Assembly: GCA_001692895.1 (NCBI GenBank)
Contig: KV748223.1
Coordinates: forward strand, 372,001-436,000
DNA from: Cenococcum geophilum 1.58
Taxonomy: Eukaryota; Ascomycota; Dothideomycetes; Gloniales; Gloniaceae
DNA length: 64,000 bases
Direction of reading: 5' to 3'
Part shown: in pieces, positions 48,381-60,641 of the stretch
Numbering within the stretch: the stretch's first letter is position 1
Layout of the letters: each line of letters starts with the position of its first letter
The notes under the pieces: generated by a model
What the model was told of the DNA's origin: nothing
The model's input: only the letters and a program-made list of their open reading frames with translations
Databases searched by the model: none
Translations under genes and position numbers: made by a program

Positions 48381-48591
48381 TGTAACGGCGCTATCGCATG
48401 TTACCTACCAAATTCTGCCATATTCTGCCGACCTGCGATTGGCCCGCCTAAAGCTAGCGCCTTAGCGGCTCACCCTATATATTTATTTACATCGGTCCTA
48501 GCGACCCCTTTTCCTTCTCTTTAGCTTAGTATCTTCGTAATATAGTATTTGTTCAAGCTTCGGTTTAAAGGCATTTGTTTAAGCCGTGATA
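48381..48591 (+). repeat. 5' LTR of Gypsy-4 (211 bp)
   Basis: Begins TGTAACGGCGCTATCGCA and ends CCGTGATA. It contains TTCTGCC repeats and the 17-bp module in inverted orientation (48453-48469). Confidence 0.92.
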
Positions 48592-51500
48592 TTATACTAA
48601 GCTCTCCCTACCTTGCCTAGGAAGGCCTCAATAATATCCCACCCTAAAGAAACTTCGTCTGCAACGACGTATTAACGCGCTATACTTAGACACCAAAACA
48701 ACTCTATATTGCCTGGGAAGGCCTAGATAATATCCCACCTTATAAGCCAGACAGGACTAGACCTGTACCCCCGGAATTGAAACTAAAGCGTACAATACTA
48801 ATGAACCTTGGGAAGCTAACGATGGCACCTAAAGCAAGCTCATCTAAGAGAGCTGCCTCTACCCAAGAGGAACCTGAGATCTAATTGGGATCAGAAATCG
48901 AAGATAATGATAATATCATAGACATACGCAAGCAGATTCGTGCCCTTATAGCCAGCCAGGAAGCCGATTGTCTTAAAGCGAGAAATATACAAGAGACCCT
49001 ATAAGAGATCCTAGAAAGCCTTACGGCCCTACAAAATAGCCCGGCTTCCCCTTCTTAAAGCCCTAGCCGACCTATTTACTCTACTAAATATAATATACTA
49101 GGGAGTATAGATATAATAATGAAGCAATTAAAGTCCGTTAAGCTTCTTAACCCCCTACTACTGTCTAATAGGATAGACCCTACCTTTAAAAATTAGAGGA
49201 TTTAAGTATAAGGAAAGCTCCGCGTTAACTATAACTATTTCCTTTCTAAAGAAGCTAAAATGCTTTACCTCTTTAGTCGAACTACTGGGGACGCCCAACG
49301 GCACCTTTAAGCCAAGTTTAAGGACGACTCCCCTATCTAATTTATATCTATTAACGAGATAATACGGCACCTAGCGGCTATCTATATTAACCCGAATAAA
49401 GTACGGGATACCCGTTATAACTATAATTACCTAATAATAAAACCGAATTAACCTTTTGCCGGATTCCAGACTTAATTTCTACACCTTATAGGAGAAGGCT
49501 AGGTTCCCCTTAAGAACTACTGATTAGACCTGTATAATAAGCTAATAATCCGGCTATAAGAAAAGATTGTTATAACCTTAAATAACCTGCCAACCTATAA
49601 AAGACTTACAGCTCGTTACCTATTATTAGACTTAGAACTAAAGTAGATTAACGCCCGCCCTAATTAGTAGAAGTGACTCTGTAATAATCGGAACTCGCTA
49701 GCTATACCTATAGGAGCTAGAGTAGAAAGATAAGTTATAACTACTTTTATACTAAAGGCGGTTATAACTACGTACTAGCGAGCCTTGCCCGACTAGCTAC
49801 GTACTACGCTATTAACTAGTATTCGCCGTAATACTCCAATTAACCCTGCCTTAGCTATGTGCTTTAACTGCAATAAGTAAGGTTACTTTGCCTTATCCTG
49901 CCCGGAGCTAAAGGATATAGGCGATATTAAGGAGATAGAGGAAGGAGAAACGTCCGATAAGTTAGGAAAAGAAGAACCTTAGGGAAAGACTCCCCCCTAG
50001 GGTACCCTATCGATCTTAAAGAGATTAATCTTAGTTAGTTAATGGGTGGAAAGCATTTCACGGTTCTATATACAGTATCTTAAAATGGATATAGAGTTAA
50101 TATAACCGCCCTTATTAACACTGGAGTAAATAGCTTCGCCTTTATAAATACTGCCTATATAAATAATGTTGCTAAGTTTCTAAATGTAGAAGCCATCTAA
50201 CTAGAGAAGCCTGTCTAGGTAAAGGGCTATAACGGCTAAGCCGGTTAGCCCGTTACCCACGTCTTAAAGTTACATATTGCTCTTAACGGACGACGCTAAT
50301 ATGGTATCCCCTTTTGCATCCTAGACCTAGGGTCCCACGATATAATCCTTAGACGAAAATAGATGTCCTATTTTAATATTTGGTTAAACGTATAAAAAAG
50401 ACGGTTTATCTGGCCGGAGGATAGACTAAGATTACCCTCCTTTATTAGGGAGATCCGAACCGACCACAAGACACTAGCTATAAGGGGTAACCCTACCTAC
50501 TAGCAGGATGTCCGGGCCCGTGACCTAGCCTTTGCCTAAGAGGACGCCCGCTATAAAGCTGGAAAGAACTCCGTACTAATAAAGATACTCTCCCAAAGCG
50601 CTACGTTTAAAGAGGACTTTATGTACAGAAGCGGAATAGATAATAATGTAAATAATGTCTAAATTATACAGATCTAACCGTTATAGAAAAGAACATATTA
50701 ATAGGATATAAGGGATAACCTCTAAAAGATGTAATAAGAGCTAAAAGGAGTAATAATGACGCCAGTACCCCGGAAGTCCCTAAAGTTATATACGCCCCTA
50801 TTGTTAGTCAACCCCCCTACCGTAAATATCGCCGTAATTAGCGCTATAGTGTTCCACTTTAATATATACTAGAAGGACAATAAGGTCTTTATAACGAGCC
50901 TATATGAGATTAACTAAATTATTAATAATAGAGAGGAAAGGCTAGATAAGGAAACCGATAAGGAACTAGTTAAACGCCTCCTTCTTACTATTTATATAGG
51001 CTATAAGGATACATTCTTAAAGGCGGCCTTAGATAAGTTACCCCCCTACCGGATGTATAATTATAAAATTCAATTAGAGGCCAATAACTCGCTAGGCTAT
51101 AGCCCCCTCTACTATTAATTAACGGATAAGCTAAAAGCAATAAAGTAGTACTTAATTAACAACCTAAATAAAGGGTTTATCGAGCCAAGTTAAGCCCCTT
51201 TTACTTCCCCTATTCTATTCGTAAAAAAGCCTAATAGAGGCCTTTGTTTTTATATTAACTATTAAAAGCTAAACGCTATTACTTAAAAGGACCGGTATCC
51301 TATTCCTTTAATTAATGAGACCCTTGCACGTTTAAGCTAGGCAAAGATCTTTACTAAACTTAATATCCGCTAAGCTTTCCACTAAATTAGGATAAACCCT
51401 GCATCTAAAGATTTAATAACGTTCCGTACCCGCTATGGTTCCTATAAATACAAAGTTCTTTCTTTTAGACTAATAAACGGACCGGCTACGTACTAAAGGT

Positions 51501-54051
51501 ATATAAATGACGTTCTTTTTAATTACCTTAACGAATTCTGCACGGCATACCTAGACGACATTCTTATATACTTGGACGATAAACTTAAGTATTAAGTTTA
51601 TGTTAAGAAGGTCCTAGAGAGGCTATGGAACGCGGGCTTATAAGTCAATATTAAGAAATACAAGTTTGGGGTAAAATGTATAAAATACCTTAGGTTTATT
51701 GTAAACTATGGAAGGAATTAAGGTCAACCCTAAGAAGGTAGAGGTAATCCGTAACTAGAAGCCCCCTTACACAGTAAAAGGAATCCAGTTCTTCCTTAGT
51801 TTTTATAATTTCTACCGCCGGTTTATCCGTGACTACGGAATTATAGTAAAACCTCTTATACGACTAACTAGGAAGGATACGCCTTTTGTTTTTAATAATA
51901 GCTATATAAAGGCCTTTAAAGAGGTAAAGAATCGGCTTATCTCTTCCCTAATCCTTTGTTACTATAACCTAGACCTTAAATTAATGCTAGAAACAGATGC
52001 CTCTAATAGGGTCGTAGCGGGAATCCTATTATAGTTACATCTAGACGGTGAATGGTACCCTATGGCTTTCTTCTTAAAGACAATAGACCCGGCTAAGTGT
52101 AACTATAAAGTATATAATAAAGAAATGCTAGCTATTATTTAATTACTCTCCTAATAGCGCGTAGAGCTTGAAGGTACGAACTCCTGGATTAAGATATATA
52201 TAGATTATAAAGCCCTAGAGTACTTTATAACTATAAAGCAGCTTATAGGGCGATAAGCCTAGTAGGCCGAAATACTCTCCTAATTCTTCTTTATAATTAT
52301 ATATTGTTCTAGTAAGCAAAACTCTAAGGCTAATACCCTAACCTAAAGAGAATAAGATATAGGACCCTAGGATAAGCTAAAGACCTAATATTAGACGCGC
52401 GCCCTCCTCTATCTAGAACAGCTTAACCTACAGATCCTTAAGGAGCTAGACTCCTAGTAAAACGAGCTAGCACCAATAGAGGAGTCCTTGGATAAGCTAA
52501 TAGGGCTAATTAACCGCCTCCTAACTGCAAACCGTACGGCTAACGCCCTAAGGGCCCTCCGCGAATAAGCCGCGAAAGGAGACCCCGATTTTAAAACGGA
52601 GGAAGGATTACTCCTATACTAGGAGCGGCTTATAGTCCCTAACGTTAACAATCTACGAACTAAACTAATCCGCGAAGCTTATTGCTAAGTCTCTACGGCA
52701 CACCCTAGCAAGAATAAGACTCGTAAAATTATTAACTGCCGCTACTACTAGCCGAGAATAGTTGCGGATATTAATCGATATATACGGAACTGTAAAGACT
52801 GCTAAAAAGCTATAATCCCACGGGATAAGACCCTAGGACTACTTAAGCCACTCCTGATACTAGAGCGCCCTTAGTAGTATATCTCTATAGACTTTTATAA
52901 ACTACCTAGGGACTATAACAGATACGATATAGTTATAGTTATAGTTAACCGCTTTGGTAAACGCCCGTTCTTAATTCCATATTATAAGAACATTAATACC
53001 AAAGAGGCAGCCCGGCTATATGTCTATTACGTTTACTAAATCTACGGACTACCAGATACTATTATGTCTAATTATAGGCTATAGTTTATATCGGCCTTTT
53101 GGAATAAGTTTACCCGGATCCTAGGCATTAAGCTAAAGCTTTCTATAGCTTATTACCCCTAAATAGACGGTCAGATAAAGATCGTAAATTAGTACCTAGA
53201 CTAGAGGCTTAGGCCCTTTGTTAACTATTTCCAGGATAACTGGTCTAAATTACTACCCTTAATAGACTACGCGCAAGCAACCCTACCCCATAACTCCATA
53301 GGGTTTGCCCCAATTTAGCTAGAAATGAGATACTTACCCCGCATAAGCTTTAACTGGAAAAGGCTAGAAAAACCCTAGACTGTACGAAAGAAGCTATCCT
53401 ATACTAAGGCCTAATAGTACACTAAACGATTAGAGGAGGCCTAAACGGTAGCCCGCAAGAACCTAGAAAAAGCTTAGAGGTTAATAGAATAGCAGGCGAA
53501 CAAACACCGTTAAGAGCCCAATTTTGCCCCTAGCGATATAGTCTAGGTTATAATAAGGAATTAGAGGACTAAACAACCCAGCCGTAAGCTAAACTACTAA
53601 ATAGTAGGACTGTATAAGGTTCTTAAAAAGATAGGCAACTTATACAAGATAAAGCTCCTAGACTTAATTAGGGTTTACCCTATCTTNTTNCTANATAAGT
53701 TANNGAAAGCTATAAANNACNTATTNCCTAGANAAAAGAANNAGCCTNCCCTACNAGTTTAAGTAAACGGTAATAATAAATAGGAGGTTAATAAAATACT
53801 AGCCTATAAGATAGTACGGGGAGCGCTAAAATACCGTGTTTAATAGAAGGGCTATAATCCTAACCTAACCTGGTACCCTACGTGGAACTTTATAAGCTAC
53901 CCCTAGAAGCTTAAAGAATTCTATAACCAATACCCTAATACGCCTAGACCCCTAAAGTACTTAGACGAATAGATAGAATACTGGTATAATAAAGATAATA
54001 AGTTACCAGAAGAATATAGGGATAAAAACGCCCCAAAGCCCTAATACAGCT

Positions 54052-54092
54052 ATCTGCCAAATTCTGCCATATTCTGCCGTTTTCTGCCAGTA
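54052..54092 (+). repeat. Tandem TTCTGCC repeats with about 10-bp period, Gypsy-4 3' region
   Basis: Units ATCTGCC, TTCTGCC, TTCTGCC and TTCTGCC are spaced about 10-11 bp. The same array appears inverted in Gypsy-3 (about 41607-41650), and part of it recurs in the LTRs of this family. Confidence 0.75.
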
Positions 54093-54115
54093 CCGTAAAA
54101 TTTCAGATATCTAGG

Positions 54116-54138
54116 AACTTTAACCGCCGGTTAAAGTT
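54116..54138. repeat. 23-bp palindrome module, RIP-altered copy in Gypsy-4
   Basis: Arms AACTTTAACC and GGTTAAAGTT around GCC, inverted relative to 39396-39418, with flank GTCTAATTAGTTAGAT. Confidence 0.8.
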
Positions 54139-54359
54139 GTCTAATTAGTTAGATCTGTGCCAAGACTTTTAGCGGCTACTCTTTCTAGCCTAGTGCTTCC
54201 ACTTAGCCTATAATTGCCCTTTATACTTAGTTAGGACGGACTCGTGTCCCCTTTATCTCCTTATCTTATATTTTTATAATCCTACGTTTATAAGCCTAGT
54301 GCTACCCTATTTTTTCTAACTAAGCCTGAGGGCAGGCTTTCTTTTAAAGAGGGGGGTGA

Positions 54360-54570
54360 TGTAACGGCGCTATCGCACGTTACCTGCCAAATTCTGCTAT
54401 ATTCTGCCGACCTGTGATTAGCCCGCCTAAAGCTAGCGCCTTAGCGGCTTACCCTATATATTTGTTTATATCGGTCCTAGCGACCCCTTTTCCTTCTCTT
54501 TAGCTTAGTATCTTCGTAATATAGCATTTGTTTAAGCTTCGGTTTAGAGGCATTTATTCGAGCCGTGATA
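54360..54570 (+). repeat. 3' LTR of Gypsy-4 (211 bp)
   Basis: Same length and ends as 48381-48591, followed by the target duplication TAAAG. Confidence 0.92.
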
Positions 54571-55601
54571 TAAAGAAGCCCTAGCACCAGAAAACCTATT
54601 AATTTTTAATAGATATATACTAATATAATATAAGGATACTATCTAGTTACGTTAAAAGGAATAGGTAAAGAAGCTTAAGTATATAGATGCTAAATCTCCT
54701 AACTTCTAAAACGACTATAAAGAGTAACGGGCTTATAAAGCCTATATTATAACTATTTATTAACCAGAGGCCGTATTTAACCTCTTAGTTGCTGCCTAAC
54801 ATTAGAATCTAACTAAAGCTAATATTACTGCTTTAAATAAGAGACTTACATAATAGATAAAGCATATAGATTAAGGCATCAACTATATTACCCTTAACTT
54901 ATCTATAGTAAAGCTCTTTATCTTTATTAATAGATTATTTATAAATAATAAAGATTTTAGTTCCTAGATTAGATATAAAATTATTATTATAAATAAGACT
55001 AAGACAATAGAGGAGGAATTCTAGATTAAGGGAAACTTAATTTATTATAGCTTAACTAAGAGCAATTGAGTAACTAGGAGCGTCCTAGTATTAGAGATCT
55101 ATGGCATAATAGAAGGAGTGAATATAGCAATTATTATTAATACTACTCTTAAGATAATTATAAATTAACTTAGTCTTTCCTAAATTCTAACCATTGTCTA
55201 TACTAACTCTTACTTACTTTAAAAATGCCTTATTAAGCTTAGAACTACTAAAAAAAAGCGTCTAATAATTAACATTATAGCCCTTTACTAATTATATAAG
55301 CGAAAAGAACTACTAAAGATCCGCTAGATTAACGGCTAAGATAACTTAGTAGATACTATAACTAAGTCTAACCCTAATAAGGCATTAGAAAAGTTCTTAG
55401 ATACTAACTACCTTAAGGTATAAATAGAAGGATGGGTAAAGAGAGGAGAAAAGATTACCTAGTTCTAGGCAATTTGCGGTAATATACGGCAATATACGGC
55501 AATATACGGTAGTCTATAGCAATCTGCCTAATACTGCCTAGTACTATCTAGTACAATTTATATATATTCTAGTCTTAGGCTATAAAAGAAANAACTGCCT
55601 A

Positions 55602-55783
55602 TNTTANAATATTTATATATAGCNCTANGCNATAATAAGCGAAGCNAAGCNAAGCGAAGGGGCCTTAAGCCCCTTTCCCTCGCACAGCTTTAAGAATTAA
55701 TTAACTATCATCGTATCAACTAGCAAAGACTGTTTGACTACGATTCCGGCCTATTGCAATAGGTATCCCTGGTAATACCAACA
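55602..55783 (+). repeat. 3' LTR of Copia-2 (182 bp)
   Basis: Pairs with 43427-43608. Several ambiguous bases lie in its first 45 bp. It is followed by the target duplication ATATC. Confidence 0.88.
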
Positions 55784-57021
55784 ATATCTTAATCTAGGAG
55801 TTTATACCTTTAAGCTCTACACGCCATTAAAAGAGTAATTAAATAATAGCTAGCATTTCTTTATTATATACTTTATAGTTACACTTAGCCGGGTCTATTA
55901 TCTTTAAGAAAAAAGCTATAGGGTACCATTTACTATCTAGATATAACTATAATAGGATTCCCATTATAACCTTATTAAAGGCGTCCGTTTCTAGCATTAA
56001 TTTAAGGTCTAGGTTATAGTAATTAAGGATTAAGGAAGAAGTAAGCCGATCCTTTATCTCTTTAAAGGCTTCTATATAGCTATTATTAAAGACAAAAGGC
56101 GTGTCCTTCTTAGTTAGTCGTATAAGAGGTTTTGCTATAATTCCGTAGTCACGGATAAACCGGTAGTAGAAGTTACAAAAACTAAAAAAGGATTAGATTT
56201 CTTTTACTATATAAAGGGGCTTTTAGTTATAGATTACCTCTACCTTCTTAGGGTTAACCTTAATTCCTTCTATAGTTATAATAAACCTAAGGTATTTTAT
56301 ACGTTTTACCCTAAACTTATATTTCTTAATATTAACTTATAAGCCTATATTCTATAGTCTCTCTAAAACCTTTTTAATATAAACTTAATACTTAAGTTCG
56401 TTGTCTAAGTATATAAAAATGTCGTCTAGGTATACTGTATAGAATTTATTAAGGTAATTAAAAAGAACGTTATTTATATACCTTTAGTACGTAGCCAGTC
56501 CGTTTATTAGTCTAAAAGGAAGAACTTTATATTTATAGAAACTATAATGGGTATAAAACGTTATTAAATCTTTAGATATAGGGTTTATCCTAATTTGGTA
56601 GAAAGCTTAGCGGATATTAAGTTTAGTAAAGATCTTTACCTAACTTAGATGTATAAGGATCTCGTTAATTAAAGGAATAAGATACCGGTTTTTTTAAGTA
56701 ATAGCGTTTAGCTTTTAATAGTTAATACAAAAACAAAGGCCTTTATTAGGCTTTTTTATAAATAGGATAGGGGAAGTAAAAGGGGCTTAACTTAACTTGA
56801 TAAACCCTTTATCTAGGTTATTAATTAAGTACTACTTTATTACTTTTAGCTTATCCGTTAATTAATAGTAGAGGGGGCTATAGCCTAGCGAGTTATTAGC
56901 TTTTAATTAAATCTTATAATTATATATCTAGTAAGGGGGTAACTTATCTAAGGCCGCCTTTAAGAATACATCCTTATACTCTATATAAATAGTAGGAAAA
57001 AGGCGTTTAACTCGTTCCTTA

Positions 57022-57270
57022 TGTCACGGAAGTGGGCACGAGCTGGAATACAATGTACTAAACAGGGTAGTAATTGAAGAAGGCTACGTACGCGTAACTA
57101 TGCGTGGTTGATACAAAGACATTTGGATGAAGAAGAAGATTCTTCGTGTGCCAGGTCGGGTATAAATAGGGGTTGTAGGGGAACGTGCGTAGGTGTCTCG
57201 GGACGAACGTGAGCACGGGTTAAGAACGTCAAAACGCGCAGGGACGTGAGAGCGTGTGAGTCCCGTGACA
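57022..57270 (+). mobile_element. Solo LTR, 249 bp, not RIP-mutated, inserted in Gypsy-3
   Basis: Begins TGTCACGG and ends CCGTGACA (8-bp terminal inverted repeat). It is flanked by an exact target duplication CCTTA (57017-57021 and 57271-57275). A TATA box TATAAATAGG lies at 57161-57170. GC content is far above the surrounding DNA and CA/TG dinucleotides are intact, so it arrived after its host had been mutated. No internal part is present, so it is either a solo LTR left by recombination or a small non-autonomous element. No related LTR was seen elsewhere in the window. Confidence 0.85.
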
Positions 57271-59640
57271 CCTTATTAGTTTCCTCAGCTAGCCTTTTCT
57301 CTTTATTATTAATAATTTGGTTAATTTTATATAGGCTTATTATATAGACCTTATTATCCTTCTAGTATATATTAAAGTGGAATGTTACAGCGCTAATTAC
57401 GGCGATATTTATAGTAGGGGGGTTATCTAATAATAGGGGCATATATAACTTTAGGGACTTCTAGGGTACTAGCATTATTATTACTCCTTTTAGCTCCTAT
57501 TATATCTTTTAAAGGTTATCCCTTATATCCTATTAATACGTTCTTTTCTATACCAGTTAGATCTATGCAATTTAAACGTTATCTATATTACTATCTATCC
57601 CGCTTCTATATATAGAGTCCTCTTTAAACATAGCGCTTTAAAAGAGTATTTTTATCGGTACGGAGTTCTTTCTAGCTTTATAGTGGGCGTCTTCTTAGGT
57701 AAAGGCTAGGTTATAGGCCTAGACATCCTACTAGTAGGTAGGGTTAGCCCTTACGGCTAGTATCTTACAGTTAGTTCGGATCTCCCTAATAAAGAAGGGC
57801 AACCTTGGTCTATCCTCCGGCTAAATAAACCGTCTTTATTATATATTTAACTAAATATTAAAATAGGACATCTATTTTTGTCTAAGGATTATATTATAGG
57901 ACCCTAGGTTTAGGATGTAAAGGGGGATACTATATTAGCGTTGTCCGTTAAAAGCAATATATAACTTTAAAACGTAGGTAATAGGCTAATTAGCTTAGCC
58001 GTTATAGCCTTTTACCTAAATAGGCTTCTCTAGTCGGATAGCTTCTGTATTTAGAAACTTAGCAACATTATTTTATAGGCAGTATTTATAAAGGCAAAGC
58101 TATTTACTCTAGTGTTAATAAGGGCAGTTATATTAACTCTATATTCATTTTAAGATACTATATATAGAACTATAAAATACTTTCCACCTATTAACTAACT
58201 AAGATTAATCTCTTTAAGATTAATAGGGTACCCTAGGGGGGAGTCTTTCCCTAAGGTTCTTCTTTTCCTAACTTATTAGACGTTTCTCCTTCCTTTATCT
58301 CCTTAATATCGCCTATATCCTTTAGCTCCGGGCAGGACAAGGTAAAGTAACCCTATTTATTATAGTTATAGCACGTAACCAAGGTAGGGTTAATTAGAGT
58401 CTTATAGCGAGTGCTAGTTAATAGTATAGTACGTAACTAGTTGGGCAAGGCTCGCTAGTATATAGTTATAACCGCCTTTAGTATAAGAGCAGTTGTAACT
58501 TATCTTCCTACTCTAGCTCCTATAGGTATAGTTAGCGAGTTCTAATTATTACGGAGTTACTTCTACTAATTAGGGCGGGCGTTAATCCGCTTTAGTTCTA
58601 AGTCTAATAATAGGCAATAAGCTATAAGTCTTTTATAGGTTAGTAAGTTATCTAAGGTTACAGCGATCTTTTTTTATAGCTAGATTATTAGCTTATTATA
58701 TAGGTCTAATTAGTAGTTCTTAAGGGGAACCTAGCCTTCTCCTATAAAGTATAGAAATTAAGTTTAGAATTCGGTAAAGGGTTAGTTTGGTTTTATTATT
58801 AGGCGATTATAGTTATAATAGGCATCCCGTACTTTATTTGGGTTAATATAAATAGCCGCTAGGTACCGTATTATTTTATTAATAGATATAAATTAAATAG
58901 GGAAGTCGTCCTTAAACTTAGCTTAAAGGTGCCGTTAGGCGTCCCTAGTAGTTTAACTAAAGAGGTAGAGCATTTTAGCTTCTTTAAAAAGGAAATAGTT
59001 ATAATTAACGCGGAGCTTTCCTTATACTTAAATCCTCTAATTCTTAAAGGTAGGGTCTATCCTGTTAGACAGTAGTAGGGGTTAGGGAGCTTAATAGACT
59101 TTAATTACTTTATTATTATATCCGTACTCTTTAGTATATCGCATTTAGTGGAGTAAATAGGTTAGTTAGGGCTTTAAAAAGGGGAAGCTAAGCTATTTTA
59201 TAGGGCTGTAAGGCTTTCTAGGATCTCTTATAAGGTCTCTTATATATTTCTCGCTTTAAGATAATTGGCTTCCTAGCTGGCTATAAGGGCGCGAATCTGC
59301 TCGCGTATATCTATAACGTTATTATTATCTTTAATTTCTAATCCTAATTAGATCTTAGGTTCCTCTTAGGTAGAGGCAGCTCTCTTAAATAAGCTTACTT
59401 TAGGTGCCATTATTAGCTTCCTAAGGTTCGTCGGTATTATATACTTTAGTTTTAATTCTAGGGGTACAGGTCTAGTCCTATTTAGCTTATAAGGTGGGAT
59501 ATTATCTAAGCCTTCCTAGGTAATATAAAGTTATTTTAGTGTTTAAGTATAGTGTATTGATGCGTCGTTGCAGACAAAGTTTCTTTAGGGTAGGATATTA
59601 TTAAGGCCTTCCTAGGCAAGGTAGGGTAAGCTTAGTATAA

Positions 59641-59850
59641 TATAATAACTTGTATAAATACTTCTAAACTAAAGCTTATAGAATACTATCTTATAAAGAT
59701 ACTAAGCTAAAAAGAAGAAAAAGGGGTCGCTAGAACTGATGTAAATAAATATATAAGGTAAGCCGCTAAGGCGCTAGCTTTAGGCGGGCTAATTATAGGT
59801 TGGCAGAATATGGTAGAATTTGGCAGGTAACGTGCGATAGCGCCGTTACA
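59641..59850 (-). repeat. 5' LTR of Gypsy-3
   Basis: 210 bp; ends on the plus strand CGCCGTTACA. It contains the 17-bp module at 59762-59778. Its inner flank (minus strand TTATACTAAGC) is the same as in Gypsy-4. Confidence 0.88.
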
Positions 59851-60214
59851 ATGTTTACTAGTAAACCTTCTGTCTAAAGGCCGACTTAAGGAAATAGGCG
59901 TCTTCTTTAATAATAAGACCCACGGACTTAAATACAACAGCGAGGTAATAGGATACGCGCCTAAAGTTTAACAACTCTACCTAATTTAACAGTATAACTA
60001 CCCGTTAAAATTAGTCCTCTATATAATTAAAGACAACAAAAGTCTACCCATTTAGCATTACCGATTTGGCTACCTTAACTACAATAACCTTAAACGCTAC
60101 CTAAATAAACTTAGTATTAAGTTTAATAACGTTAGTAATAAATACTATAAGCCCTACGCTTAATTTAAAGCTAGAAAGAAGTATAATAGAATACCTTAAA
60201 AACGAGCTATATAG

Positions 60215-60641
60215 TGTTACGGACGCTTTAAGTACGATGTTACGACTACTTGGAGAAGAGACGGAAGAAGCTAGTTGGTTAATTTAGGCACGGTCTAGGA
60301 TAGAGCCGATAAAACTATATGACGAGGAATAGTAACTAAGGTTACATGATGTGCTACGTATTAAATGAGAGGAATGAGAGGAACTTACGTACCTTATGTA
60401 TAAGACGTATATCACGTATAAGAAGGATTTTATAGGAGTACGGTTGTGTATTTAAGGACCCTTAGTCCCTACCTAGATAGTTCCTTCCTTATAGTAATTC
60501 TTAGAATATAATTAGAGTTAATCTATTAGGCAACCACTCCACCAGTTATTATTACGTTATTGACTTTTATACTTGTATTTCCTACACACCTAGCCTAATA
60601 ACGAGCCCATCATAGTTCTTGCTATAAGGTTCCGTTATACA
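60215..60641 (+). repeat. 5' LTR of Gypsy-5
   Basis: Best-preserved LTR of the Gypsy-1/2/5 family here, with TGTTACGGACGC at its start. The 5 bp before it read TATAG; the partner duplication is outside the window. Confidence 0.88.

Larger units (their letters stand above)
48381..54570 (+). mobile_element. Gypsy-4: full-length Gypsy (chromovirus-type) LTR retrotransposon nested in Copia-2, fossil
   Basis: 211-bp LTRs (48381-48591 and 54360-54570) and an exact target duplication TAAAG (48376-48380 and 54571-54575). Plus-strand order: gag (about 48820-49830), CCHC knuckle (about 49855-49910), protease (about 50080-50360), reverse transcriptase (about 51170-51850), RNase H (about 51880-52330), integrase with its zinc-binding part (about 52640-53480) and chromodomain (about 53780-53960). 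A purine tract (AGAGGGGGG) precedes the 3' LTR. It has fewer RIP-type changes than Gypsy-3 but is still broken in many places. As the innermost of four levels, it is the youngest of the four. Confidence 0.93.
43427..55783 (+). mobile_element. Copia-2: full-length Copia LTR retrotransposon nested in Gypsy-3, fossil, carrying Gypsy-4
   Basis: 182-bp LTRs (43427-43608 and 55602-55783) and an exact target duplication ATATC (43422-43426 and 55784-55788). Plus-strand parts: gag (about 44050-45700), protease-like region (about 46010-46170), integrase (about 46390-47360), reverse transcriptase (about 47750-48375 and 54576-54760, split by Gypsy-4) and RNase H (about 54790-55430). Then come 10-bp repeats (about 55471-55537). 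Same family as Copia-3. Many RIP-type breaks. It interrupts the RNase H region of Gypsy-3. Confidence 0.93.
41139..59850 (-). mobile_element. Gypsy-3: Gypsy (chromovirus-type) LTR retrotransposon, fossil, carrying Copia-2 and a solo LTR
   Basis: 210-bp LTRs at 59641-59850 (5') and 41139-41348 (3'). Flanking duplications ATATT and ATGTT differ by one RIP-type change. On the minus strand: gag (about 58400-59430), CCHC knuckle (about 58330-58385), protease (about 57860-58140), reverse transcriptase (about 56140-56810), RNase H (about 55789-56110 and 43330-43421, split by Copia-2), integrase (about 42240-43060) and chromodomain (about 41770-41940). Without its insertions it is about 6.1 kb, matching Gypsy-4 (6190 bp), which is the same family. 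Many RIP-type breaks. A solo LTR sits at 57022-57270. Confidence 0.9.
39315..60214 (+). mobile_element. Copia-0: Copia LTR retrotransposon, fossil, 3' part cut by Gypsy-5 and out of window
   Basis: It starts with a 165-bp LTR (39315-39479). A tRNA-primer-like stretch follows (about 39480-39520). Then come gag (about 39560-40900) and a Copia protease-like region (about 40920-41130). Gypsy-3 interrupts here, with flanks ATATT (41134-41138) and ATGTT (59851-59855). After it the gag-pre-integrase region continues (about 59860-60190), with a recognisable FGYLNYNNLKRYL. Gypsy-5 interrupts again at 60215. The body is RIP-mutated with many breaks, whereas the LTR is unmutated. Reverse transcriptase is not in the window. 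Confidence 0.85.
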
